14,831 nt of DNA from positions 3,602 through 18,432 of the forward strand of contig DJSA01000111.1 in the NCBI GenBank assembly GCA_002438905.1, written 5' to 3'. Shown one piece after another: positions 1-11,400 of the stretch. The stretch is from Bacteroidales bacterium UBA6346 (lineage in GTDB: Bacteria; Bacteroidota; Bacteroidia; Bacteroidales; UBA932). The notes under the pieces were generated by a model. The model did not search any database and was not told where the DNA came from. It was given only the letters and a program-made list of their open reading frames with translations. The position numbers and the translations under genes are program-made. Each line of letters begins with the position of its first letter. Position 1 is the first letter of the stretch.

Positions 1-7
1 GTTAAAA

Positions 8-80
8 GCGGAAGTAGCTCAGTTGGTAGAGCATTAGCCTTCCAAGCTAAGGGTCGCGGGTTCGAACCTCGTCTTCCGCT
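8..80 (+). tRNA. tRNA-Gly (anticodon TCC)
   Basis: The sequence folds into a full cloverleaf of 73 bases. The acceptor stem pairs 8-14 with 73-79, the D stem is GCTC/GAGC, and the anticodon stem TTAGC/GCTAA holds a 7-base loop with anticodon TCC at 41-43. The discriminator base is T80. The genome does not encode CCA (CAA follows), so the end must be added by nucleotidyltransferase. It is the first element of the tRNA-Gly, tRNA-Thr, tuf cluster and lies 9 bases before tRNA-Thr, so the two are probably processed from one precursor. Confidence 0.97.
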
Positions 81-89
81 CAAAACTAC

Positions 90-161
90 GCCAGTGTAGC
101 TCAGGGGTAGAGCGCTTCCTTGGTAAGGAAGAGGTCGAGAGTTCAATTCTCTCCACCGGCT
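90..161 (+). tRNA. tRNA-Thr (anticodon GGT)
   Basis: This is a cloverleaf of 72 bases. The anticodon stem CTTCC/GGAAG encloses anticodon GGT at 122-124, and the T stem GAGAG/CTCTC encloses TTCAATT. The acceptor stem pairs 90-96 with 154-160 but contains an A93-C157 mismatch at the fourth pair, where a G-C pair would be expected. CCA is not encoded. A T7 run (166-172) begins 5 bases after the end. Identity is certain from the anticodon; full function is likely despite the mismatch. Confidence 0.95.
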
Positions 162-210
162 CTGCTTTTTTTGTGTATATTATTGATAATACTTTTAAAA
201 ACATACAAGT

Positions 211-1398
211 ATGGCTAAAGAAACCTTTAAAAGAGACAAACCCCACGTTAACATTGGTACGATCGGCCATGTTGACCACGGTAAGACCACTTTGACGGCG
301 GCTATCACGACTGTCCTCGCAAAGAAAGGTCTTTCAGAGCTTCGCTCATTTGACTCCATTGACAATGCACCGGAGGAGAAGGAGCGTGGTATCACAATTA
401 ACACCGCTCACGTTGAGTACCAGACAGCAACTCGCCACTATGCGCACGTTGACTGCCCGGGCCACGCTGACTATGTGAAGAACATGGTTACAGGTGCAGC
501 ACAGATGGACGGCGCAATCCTCGTTGTTGCTGCAACTGATGGTCCTATGCCTCAGACTCGTGAGCACATCCTTCTCGCACGTCAGGTGAATGTCCCTAAG
601 ATTGTCGTTTTCATGAACAAGGTTGACCTTGTCGACGACCCTGAGATGCTCGACCTCGTGGAGATGGAAATTCGTGACCTTCTCTCATTCTACGGCTTCG
701 ACGGTGACAACGCTCCTGTTATCCGTGGTTCTGCACTCGGTGCTCTTAATGGTGATCCGAAGTACGAGGAGAAGATCATGGAACTTATGGACGCTGTTGA
801 CTCCTATATTCCTATCCCTCCACGTGACAACGAGAAGCCTTTCCTTATGCCTATCGAGGACATCTTCTCAATCACTGGTCGTGGTACTGTGGCTACAGGC
901 CGTATCGAGACAGGTGTCGTTCACACCGGTGACGAGGTTGAGATCGTCGGACTCGGCGAAGAGCCAAAGAAGACTGTCATCACAGGTGTCGAGATGTTCC
1001 GCAAGATCCTCGATGAGGGTGAGGCCGGTGACAACGTAGGTCTTCTCCTCCGTGGTATCGACAAGAAGGAAATCAAGAGAGGTCAGGTACTTGCAAAGCC
1101 GGGTACAATTCATCCTCACGAGAAGTTCCAGGCTGAGATTTACGTTCTTAAGAAAGACGAGGGTGGTCGTCACACTCCGTTCCACAATCACTATCGTCCT
1201 CAGTTCTTCCTCCGTACGCTTGATATCACCGGAGAGATCACTCTTCCAGACGGCGTAGAGGTTGTAATGCCTGGAGATAACGTCACAATCAACGTTGATC
1301 TTATCTACCCTGTAGCAATCAATGTAGGTCTCCGTTTCGCAATCCGCGAGGGTGGACGTACAGTCGGTGCAGGTCAGATTACGAAGATTCTTGACTAA
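211..1398 (+). CDS. tuf: Elongation factor Tu
   Basis: EF-Tu is the GTPase that delivers aminoacyl-tRNA to the ribosomal A site. The protein has 395 residues, the usual length for the family. The GTP-binding motifs are all visible: GHVDHGKT at 19-26, RGITI at 59-63 with the effector threonine T62, DCPGH at 81-85 with catalytic H85, and NKVD at 136-139. Domains 2 and 3 follow and end in the typical GAGQITKIL. The ATG is the family start (MAKETF). No Shine-Dalgarno precedes it; the leader is AT-rich. The gene lies 49 bases after tRNA-Thr and is probably co-transcribed with the tRNAs. A T7 run and weak promoter-like words (such as TACTTTTA at 190-197) occur in that gap, but none has the expected spacing. 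A hairpin follows the stop. Confidence 0.98.
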   Translation: MAKETFKRDKPHVNIGTIGHVDHGKTTLTAAITTVLAKKGLSELRSFDSIDNAPEEKERGITINTAHVEYQTATRHYAHVDCPGHADYVKNMVTGAAQMDGAILVVAATDGPMPQTREHILLARQVNVPKIVVFMNKVDLVDDPEMLDLVEMEIRDLLSFYGFDGDNAPVIRGSALGALNGDPKYEEKIMELMDAVDSYIPIPPRDNEKPFLMPIEDIFSITGRGTVATGRIETGVVHTGDEVEIVGLGEEPKKTVITGVEMFRKILDEGEAGDNVGLLLRGIDKKEIKRGQVLAKPGTIHPHEKFQAEIYVLKKDEGGRHTPFHNHYRPQFFLRTLDITGEITLPDGVEVVMPGDNVTINVDLIYPVAINVGLRFAIREGGRTVGAGQITKILD

Positions 1399-1408
1399 TA
1401 CGTTTATG

Positions 1409-1443
1409 AGATGGGCGTCACTCTGATGTGACACCCATCTTTT
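1409..1443 (+). terminator. Hairpin after tuf, probable terminator or processing stem
   Basis: The arm AGATGGG-C-GTCAC (1409-1421) pairs with GTGAC-A-CCCATCT (1428-1440). This gives 12 base pairs, one C-A mismatch and a 6-base loop. Only four T residues follow (1440-1443), then CC. The stem is strong but the T tract is short, so termination may be partial. The next tRNA starts 3 bases further on and has no visible promoter of its own, which favours partial readthrough or a role in releasing the tRNA from the precursor. Confidence 0.6.
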
Positions 1444-1446
1444 CCT

Positions 1447-1517
1447 AGGGGAATAGAACAAGGGTAGTTCAGCGGTCTCCAAAACCGTCGATGTGGGTTC
1501 GAATCCTGCTTCCCCTG
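1447..1517 (+). tRNA. tRNA-Trp (anticodon CCA)
   Basis: The 71-base cloverleaf has a perfectly paired acceptor stem AGGGGAA/TTCCCCT, D stem GAAC/GTTC, anticodon stem GCGGT/ACCGT, and anticodon CCA at 1479-1481. The discriminator is G1517, as expected for tRNA-Trp. CCA is not encoded. A tRNA-Trp between tuf and secE is the usual arrangement in Bacteroidota and many other bacteria. Confidence 0.97.
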
Positions 1518-1553
1518 CAAATATCAAAGGTTACGATTTGGTAAAGTTTAACA

Positions 1554-1587
1554 GGTGCCGTCATCAGCTTCCAACCGGCAGCACCCA
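1554..1587 (+). other. Small hairpin ahead of secE
   Basis: GGT-GCCG (1554-1560) can pair with CGGC-AGC-ACC (1578-1587), giving 7 base pairs with a 3-base bulge and a 17-base loop. It ends 12 bases before the secE start codon and no T tract follows, so it is not a terminator. It could mark a processing site between the tRNA and the mRNA or influence secE translation, but a chance fold is also possible. Confidence 0.3.
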
Positions 1588-1599
1588 TTAAAGGTAAAG

Positions 1600-1788
1600 A
1601 TGAAAAAATTCATTAACTACATCAAAGAGTCGTACTATGAGCTGACCAAGAAGGTTTCCTGGCCGACGTGGGACAAGTTGCAGAGTTCTGCCATTCTCGT
1701 GATGGTGGCGTCTGTGATCTTTGCCATTGTCATTTTGGCTATGGATACCGTTTTCCAGTATCTGATGAAGGCAATATACACCCTTTAA
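1600..1788 (+). CDS. secE: Preprotein translocase subunit SecE
   Basis: SecE is the small essential subunit of the SecYEG channel in the inner membrane. The 62-residue product is the short, single-span form. An N-terminal amphipathic segment (residues 1-25) contains the family hallmark VSWPTW at 19-24, followed by one hydrophobic helix at about 29-48. An in-frame ATG upstream at 1555 would add 15 residues, but those do not resemble SecE, and MKKFINYIKE at 1600 fits the family. The gene follows tRNA-Trp by 82 bases and precedes nusG by 13, the classic secE-nusG pair. Confidence 0.95.
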   Translation: MKKFINYIKESYYELTKKVSWPTWDKLQSSAILVMVASVIFAIVILAMDTVFQYLMKAIYTL

Positions 1789-1801
1789 TTTTCGTTTCGT
1801 C

Positions 1802-2386
1802 ATGAGTGAAAATTCAAAGAAGTGGTATGTCCTCAGAACTGCTGGTGGGAAGGAGAAGAAAGCCAAGGAGTACCTCGAGAAGGAAATCGAGCGCTTCGGG
1901 CTGAAGGACTTCGTCAACCAAGTTCTTGTTCCGACTGAAAAGGTGTACCAAATCCGCAACGGCAAGAGGGTTTGCACGGAGAGGCTTTATTTTCCGGGCT
2001 ATGTTCTCATTGAGGCGGAGCTTGTTCCGGAACTTCAGTACATTATCCGCAATGATGTTCCCCATATGTCCGGATTCTTGACGGAAAAGAGGGAAATAAA
2101 ACGGGATGGCTCGAAGGTCCAGGAGGAGCGTCTTCCAATTCCTCTTCGTGATGATGAGGTGCGTAGGCTTCTCGGGGAGCAGGATGAAAAGGCTGGAAGC
2201 GAGGCCGAGACTGTTGTCGATTATGCGGTCGGTGATGCGGTAAAGATTACCGATGGTCCTTTCAGCGGTTTCGATGGTACTGTCGAGGAGATAGTCGAGG
2301 ACAGGAGCAAACTCAAGGTTGTGGTTATGATTTTTGGCAGAAAGACTCTGCTCGAACTCAATTTTACCCAAGTAACTAAAGAATAA
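1802..2386 (+). CDS. nusG: Transcription termination/antitermination factor NusG
   Basis: NusG binds RNA polymerase at the beta' clamp helices and couples transcription to Rho or to ribosomal protein S10. The 194-residue product has an N-terminal NGN domain (about 6-92, with KKWYVLRTAGGKE and YFPGYVLIEAEL) and a C-terminal KOW domain (about 141-190, with VGDAVKITDGPFSGFDGTVE and FGRKT). An acidic, charged linker of about 45 residues (95-139) is somewhat longer than in Escherichia coli NusG. The ATG is preceded by no Shine-Dalgarno. Only 9 bases separate it from rplK, so translation is probably coupled or nearly so. Confidence 0.97.
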   Translation: MSENSKKWYVLRTAGGKEKKAKEYLEKEIERFGLKDFVNQVLVPTEKVYQIRNGKRVCTERLYFPGYVLIEAELVPELQYIIRNDVPHMSGFLTEKREIKRDGSKVQEERLPIPLRDDEVRRLLGEQDEKAGSEAETVVDYAVGDAVKITDGPFSGFDGTVEEIVEDRSKLKVVVMIFGRKTLLELNFTQVTKE

Positions 2387-2395
2387 TCATTAATT

Positions 2396-2845
2396 ATGGC
2401 AAAAGAAATTACTGGATTTATCAAACTCCAGATCAAGGCCGCTGCAGCAAATCCTTCACCTCCAGTAGGACCGGCACTCGGTTCGAAAGGTCTGAACATC
2501 ATGGATTTCTGCAAGCAGTTCAATGCTCGCACGCAGGAAAGTGCCGGTAAGATTCTTCCGGTCGTCATCACTGTCTACAATGACAAGTCTTTCACCTTCG
2601 AGGTGAAGCAGCCGCCTGTTGCAATTCAGCTCAAGGAAGCTGCAAAGATTCAGACTGCATCTGCGGAGCCGAATAGAAAGAAGGTCGCAACCATCACTTG
2701 GGATCAGGTGAAGACCATCGCTGAGACAAAGATGCCGGATCTTAACTGCTTCACGATTGATTCCGCAATGTCAATGGTCGCAGGTACTGCGAGAAGTATG
2801 GGTATTAAGGTTGAAGGCGGTGAGAAGCCTGCCGGAGTCAAATAA
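2396..2845 (+). CDS. rplK: 50S ribosomal protein L11 (uL11)
   Basis: L11 binds 23S rRNA at the GTPase-associated centre next to the L10-L7/L12 stalk, and is needed for RelA activation and factor-dependent GTP hydrolysis. The 149-residue protein is of normal length. The N-terminal domain carries the proline-rich loop NPSPPVGPALG at 20-30, the target region of thiostrepton-type drugs. The C-terminal rRNA-binding domain includes MPDLN and the glycine-bearing GTARSMGIKVEG. It forms a tight pair with rplA 11 bases downstream; in well-studied bacteria L1 represses translation of this pair. Confidence 0.98.
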   Translation: MAKEITGFIKLQIKAAAANPSPPVGPALGSKGLNIMDFCKQFNARTQESAGKILPVVITVYNDKSFTFEVKQPPVAIQLKEAAKIQTASAEPNRKKVATITWDQVKTIAETKMPDLNCFTIDSAMSMVAGTARSMGIKVEGGEKPAGVK

Positions 2846-2856
2846 TTTCGCACGCT

Positions 2857-3558
2857 ATGAGTAAACTTACAAAGAACCAGAAAGTGGTTACGGCCAAAGT
2901 TGATTCGGCCAAAATGTATAAGCTTGCCGAGGCTTGTGAACTTGTGAAAGATGTGACTTTTACAAAATTTGACGCCTCAGTTGAACTTCACGTAAAACTT
3001 GGTGTTGACCCGCGCAAGGCAAACCAGATGGTTCGCGGTGTCGTCACTCTTCCTTATGGAACCGGTAAGACGAAGCGTGTGCTTGTCCTTTGCACTCCTG
3101 ACAAGGAGAACGAGGCTAAGGAGGCTGGTGCTGACTATGTAGGTCTTGATGAGTATATCGACAAGATCAAGGGTGGATGGACGGACGTTGACGTCATCAT
3201 CTGTACGCCTTCTGTCATGGCGAAGGTCGGTATAATCGGTCGTATCTTGGGTCCGAGAGGTCTCATGCCTAACCCTAAGACAGGAACTGTCACAATGGAG
3301 GTTGGCAATGCAGTTAAGGAAGTGAAGGCAGGTAAGATTGACTTCAAGGTTGACAAGACCGGTATCGTTCATTCGGCTATCGGAAAGGTTTCATTCACCG
3401 CAGAGCAGATTCTCGGCAATGCCAATGAGTTGCTCAATGCGATTCTGAAGCTTAAGCCGTCTGCGCTGAAGGGTACTTATCTTCAGTCGGCTACCATCTG
3501 CTCAACAATGAGCCCGGGTATTCATATTGATGTTAAAACAATCGGCAGTGCTGAATAA
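2857..3558 (+). CDS. rplA: 50S ribosomal protein L1 (uL1)
   Basis: L1 forms the mobile stalk at the E site that helps release deacylated tRNA, and in many bacteria represses its own mRNA. The 233-residue product is full length. Recognisable blocks are VDPRKANQMVRGVVTLPYGTG (about 50-70), ILGPRGLMPNPKTGTVT (about 129-145) and a C-terminal domain ending in the run with SPGIHIDV. The start is ATG after rplK and the gap to rplJ is 12 bases. No separate L1 operator could be recognised in the short gaps. Confidence 0.98.
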   Translation: MSKLTKNQKVVTAKVDSAKMYKLAEACELVKDVTFTKFDASVELHVKLGVDPRKANQMVRGVVTLPYGTGKTKRVLVLCTPDKENEAKEAGADYVGLDEYIDKIKGGWTDVDVIICTPSVMAKVGIIGRILGPRGLMPNPKTGTVTMEVGNAVKEVKAGKIDFKVDKTGIVHSAIGKVSFTAEQILGNANELLNAILKLKPSALKGTYLQSATICSTMSPGIHIDVKTIGSAE

Positions 3559-3570
3559 AGAATTACAATT

Positions 3571-4104
3571 ATGAGAAAGGAATTGAAAGTCGAAGTAATT
3601 GAGGCAATTTCAGCACAGCTCAAGGAAACTCCTAATTTCTACATTACGGACATTTCTGGGCTAAATGCTGAAAAGACATCCAAACTCCGTCGCGAGTGCT
3701 TTGAAAAGGGTATCAAACTTTCTGTAGTGAAGAACACCCTTTTCATCAAGGCCACGGAGGAACTGGGTGAGGATATCCACGAACTCCATGCAGCACTTGA
3801 GGGGCCGACGGCCATCATGTTCACTACTACTCCTAACGCTCCTGCGAAGCTCATCAAGAAGTTCCAGGATGCTGGTGAGGAAAAGCCGGTGCTCAAGGGT
3901 GCTTTTGTACAAGAATGCGCATTCCTTGGCGCTGACAAGCTCAATGAGCTTTGCAGCATCAAGTCTAAGGAAGAGCTCATCGGAGACATCATCGCTCTTC
4001 TCCAGTCACCTGCACGCAATGTCATTTCTGCTCTGCAGAATGCGTCCGGCAGCACTGTCGCAGGCCTCGTGAAGGCAATTGAGGAGAAAAAGGCAAACGA
4101 ATAA
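3571..4104 (+). CDS. rplJ: 50S ribosomal protein L10 (uL10)
   Basis: L10 anchors the L7/L12 dimers to 23S rRNA. The 177-residue protein has the conserved N-terminal rRNA-binding domain (with TDISGLNAEKTSKLR near 26-40, followed by VVKNTLFIKA), a middle AKLIKKF segment, and a C-terminal helix ending in LVKAIEEKKA that carries the L7/L12 binding sites. Only 12 bases separate it from rplA, so any L10-dependent leader structure of the kind known in E. coli would have to lie inside the rplA coding end. The sequence just upstream (ACAATT) is AT-rich with no Shine-Dalgarno. Confidence 0.97.
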   Translation: MRKELKVEVIEAISAQLKETPNFYITDISGLNAEKTSKLRRECFEKGIKLSVVKNTLFIKATEELGEDIHELHAALEGPTAIMFTTTPNAPAKLIKKFQDAGEEKPVLKGAFVQECAFLGADKLNELCSIKSKEELIGDIIALLQSPARNVISALQNASGSTVAGLVKAIEEKKANE

Positions 4105-4135
4105 TAATTATCAACAATTTAAATATTAATTAATC

Positions 4136-4513
4136 ATGGCAGACATTAAAGCACTCGCAGAAGAGTTGGTAAACCTTACTGTGAAAGATGTTCAGGAACT
4201 TGCTAACGTTCTTAAGGAAGAGTATGGTATCGAGCCGGCAGCAGCTGCAGTTGCAGTGGCAGCAGGTCCTGCAGCAGCAGGCGAGGCCGCAGCGGCTGAG
4301 CAGACTGAGTTCGATGTCGTTCTCAAGAGCGCAGGTCAGGCTAAGCTTAACGTAATCAAGGTCGTTCGCGAGAAGACAGGTCTTGGACTTAAGGAAGCTA
4401 AGGAACTTGTAGACAAGGCTCCTACAGCAATTAAGGAAAAGGCTTCCAAGGCAGAGGCTGAGGAACTGAAGGCTGCCCTCGAAGAGGCAGGTGCTGAAGT
4501 TGAGGTTAAATAA
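4136..4513 (+). CDS. rplL: 50S ribosomal protein L7/L12 (bL12)
   Basis: L7/L12 is the multi-copy stalk protein that recruits translational GTPases such as EF-Tu. The 125-residue product has an N-terminal dimerisation helix pair (1-32), an alanine-rich flexible hinge (about 33-56, nearly all Ala, Gly, Val, Pro) and the globular C-terminal domain with KLNVIKVVREKTGLGLKEAK. The start follows a 31-base gap that is almost entirely A and T and looks unstructured. That may support the high translation needed for several copies per ribosome (inference). A terminator hairpin follows 32 bases after the stop codon. Confidence 0.98.
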   Translation: MADIKALAEELVNLTVKDVQELANVLKEEYGIEPAAAAVAVAAGPAAAGEAAAAEQTEFDVVLKSAGQAKLNVIKVVREKTGLGLKEAKELVDKAPTAIKEKASKAEAEELKAALEEAGAEVEVK

Positions 4514-4545
4514 CTTCGCCCGCTTCCCCGAAGGGGAACAATCTC

Positions 4546-4580
4546 AGGTTTAGGGTCCGAAGTAGGCCCTAAACCTTTTT
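4546..4580 (+). terminator. Intrinsic terminator/attenuator between rplL and rpoB
   Basis: AGGTTTAGGG (4546-4555) pairs perfectly with CCCTAAACCT (4567-4576), and two inner pairs (T-G, C-G) can extend the stem. A TTTTT run (4576-4580) directly follows. A smaller stem, TTCCCC/GGGGAA (4524-4529 with 4533-4538), lies just upstream. This is a textbook Rho-independent terminator located inside the operon. No promoter with correct spacing is visible between it and rpoB, so it probably works as an attenuator that lets a fraction of polymerases into rpoBC. Confidence 0.85.
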
Positions 4581-4619
4581 GTCGTATTTATGTCTTAAAT
4601 AATAACATAAGGGCAGAAG

Positions 4620-8447
<3,828 letters not shown>

Positions 8448-8474
8448 TTACGGATAATTTGAAATTTTAGAAAT

Positions 8475-11400
8475 ATGCCGACTTTTAATAAAGATAACAA
8501 GGTTAAAAGCAATTTCGAAAAAATCAGCATCGCTCTCGCTTCTCCTGAAGACATCAAGGAAAGATCTTCAGGAGAGGTTCTGAAGCCGGAGACGGTTAAC
8601 TACCGAACCTACAAGCCGGAGCGGGACGGTCTTTTTTGCGAGAAGATTTTCGGCCCTACCAAGGACTACGAGTGCCACTGCGGCAAGTACAAGAGAATCA
8701 AGTACCGCGGAATTGTCTGCGACCGATGCGGTGTCGAGGTGACAGAGAAGAAAGTCCGCAGGGAAAGGATGGGGCACATCGAGCTCACCGTTCCTGTGGC
8801 TCACATCTGGTACTTCAAGTCTGCTCCTAACAAGATTGCGGCTCTTCTCGGAATCGCGGCCAAAAAGCTTGAGGCTGTCATCTATTACGAGAAGTACATC
8901 GTGACGGCTCCGGGCAAGACCGGCCTCCAGAAACTTGACCTCCTTTCAGAGGACGAGTATCTCGACATCCTTGCACAGTATCCGGATAACCAGAATCTTC
9001 CTGATGATGATCCGGACAAGTTCAGGGCTGGGATGGGCGCAGAGTCAATCTATGAGCTTCTCAAGGAGATTGACATTGATGCCCTTGCAAAGGAACTCCG
9101 TACAAAGATGCTCACCGAGACATCTCAGCAGAGGAAGGCCGAGGCCCTCAAGAGGCTTTCAATCGTCAAGTGGTTCCAGGAGTCAAAGGGAATCAATCGT
9201 CCTGAATGGATGATTCTCAAAGTCATTCCTGTCATACCGCCTGATCTCCGCCCGCTTGTTCCGCTTGACGGCGGCCGTTTCGCCACGTCAGACCTCAACG
9301 ACCTCTACAGAAGGGTTATCATACGAAACAACCGACTCAAGAGACTCATCGAGATCAAGGCTCCGGAAGTCATCCTCCGCAACGAGAAGCGTATGCTTCA
9401 AGAGGCCGTTGACTCCCTCTTTGACAACTCGAAGAAGTCCAACGCGGTGAAGAGTGAGGCCAATAGGGCGCTCAAGTCTCTTTCCGACAGCCTCAAGGGC
9501 AAGCAGGGACGTTTCCGTCAGAACCTCCTCGGTAAGCGTGTAGACTACTCCGCACGTTCCGTCATCGTTGTCGGACCGGAATTGAAGATGCATGAGTGCG
9601 GCTTGCCTAAATATATGGCAGCCGAACTTTATAAGCCGTTCATCATTAGAAAATTGATTGAACGCGGCATTGTCAAGACAGTCAAGTCAGCGAAGAAGAT
9701 TGTCGATAGGAAGGATCCGGTTATCTGGGACATCCTCGAAAATGTGATGAAGGGACATCCGGTCCTTCTCAACCGTGCTCCTACGCTGCACCGTCTTGGT
9801 ATTCAGGCATTCCAGCCGAAGATGATCGAGGGAAAGGCAATCCAGCTCCACCCGCTTGCATGTACAGCCTTCAATGCCGACTTCGACGGTGACCAGATGG
9901 CAGTTCACCTTCCGCTCGGAAATGCTGCGATCATGGAGGCCCAGCTTCTTATGCTCGGCTCGCACAACATCCTTAATCCGGCCAACGGAACTCCTATCAC
10001 CGTGCCTTCTCAGGACATGGTGCTCGGACTCTACTATATCACCAAGCTCCGTCCGGGGGCAAAGGGCGAGGGTCTGAAGTTCTACGGACCGGAGGATGTC
10101 ATCATTGCTCTCAACGAGAAGGCAATTGACATGCATGCGAAGATTCTTGTGCGTCTTCCAAAAGACAAGATGGATCCGTCGAAGGGGACTGAGATGGTGG
10201 AGACCTCTGCCGGTCGTATCATTGTCAATCAGTTCGTTCCGAAGGAGGTTCCGTACGTGAATGAGATTCTTGGAAAGAAGTCGCTCAGAAAGATTATTTC
10301 AGTCGTCATCAAGAACACAGGAGTCTCAAGGACTGCACAGTTCCTCGATGACATCAAGAACCTCGGCTACCGCAAGGCATTCGAGGGAGGCCTGTCATTC
10401 AACCTCGGTGACGTGATCATTCCTAAGGAAAAGACTCAACTGATTGAGGACGCGTACAAGAAGGTGGATGAGATCAAGGCCAACTTCCAGATGGGCTTCA
10501 TTACCAATAACGAGCGTTATAACAAGGTCATCGACCTTTGGTCCGGTGTCGACAACAAGATTACCAAGATCGTCGAGCAGCAGATTTCCGCTGACCAACA
10601 GGGATTCAATCCGGTGTTCATGATGCTTGACTCCGGCGCCCGTGGTTCAACACAGCAGATTAAGCAGCTTTGCGGTATGCGTGGACTGATGGCAAAGCCT
10701 CAGAAGTCCGGTGCTGCAAGTGCGGAGATCATCGAGAACCCTGTCACTACCAACCTTAAGGAGGGAATGTCCGTGCTCGAGTACTTCATCTCTTCACACG
10801 GTGCCCGTAAGGGTCTTGCCGACACCGCCTTGAAGACCGCTGATGCGGGTTATCTTACCCGTCGTCTTGTGGACGTTTCACACGATGTCATCATCAACGA
10901 GGAGGACTGCGGCACGCTCAGGGGACTTGTTGCCACGGCGATCAAGAGTAAGGACGAAGTTGTCGAGTCTCTTGGAGAAAGGATACTTGGTCGTACGTCT
11001 GTGCACGACATATTCAATCCGCTTACAGGCGAACTTATAGTTTCTGCGGGAGAACAGATTACTGAGGATCTCGCGAATCTGATAGAGTCTCTGCCTATCG
11101 AGCAGGTCGAAATCCGTTCAGTACTCACTTGCGAATCCCGTAAGGGCGTATGTGCCAAGTGTTACGGACGTAACCTCGCGTCAGGACGTATGGTTGAAAA
11201 GGGCGAGGTTGTCGGTGTCATCGCTGCGCAGTCAATCGGTGAGCCGGGCACGCAGCTTACGCTCCGTACATTCCACGTCGGAGGTACTGCGTCAAGTGCG
11301 GCTGCGGACAGTTCCATTACATCGAAATATAACGGAAAACTTGAGTTTGAGGAGCTTAGGACCATTGAACGCGTTCTTGACGATGGAACTAAGCAGACGG

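Noticed and set aside
166..200. T7 run and promoter-like words between tRNA-Thr and tuf
   Set aside because: TTTG (170-173) is only 16 bases from TACTTTTA (190-197), not 19, and the T run lacks its own hairpin apart from the tRNA. Left as uncertain, not annotated.
4578..4608. Promoter between the rplL terminator and rpoB
   Set aside because: TTTG at 4578-4581 has no TAnnTTTG at the right distance, and TATTTATG at 4585-4592 has no -33 partner.
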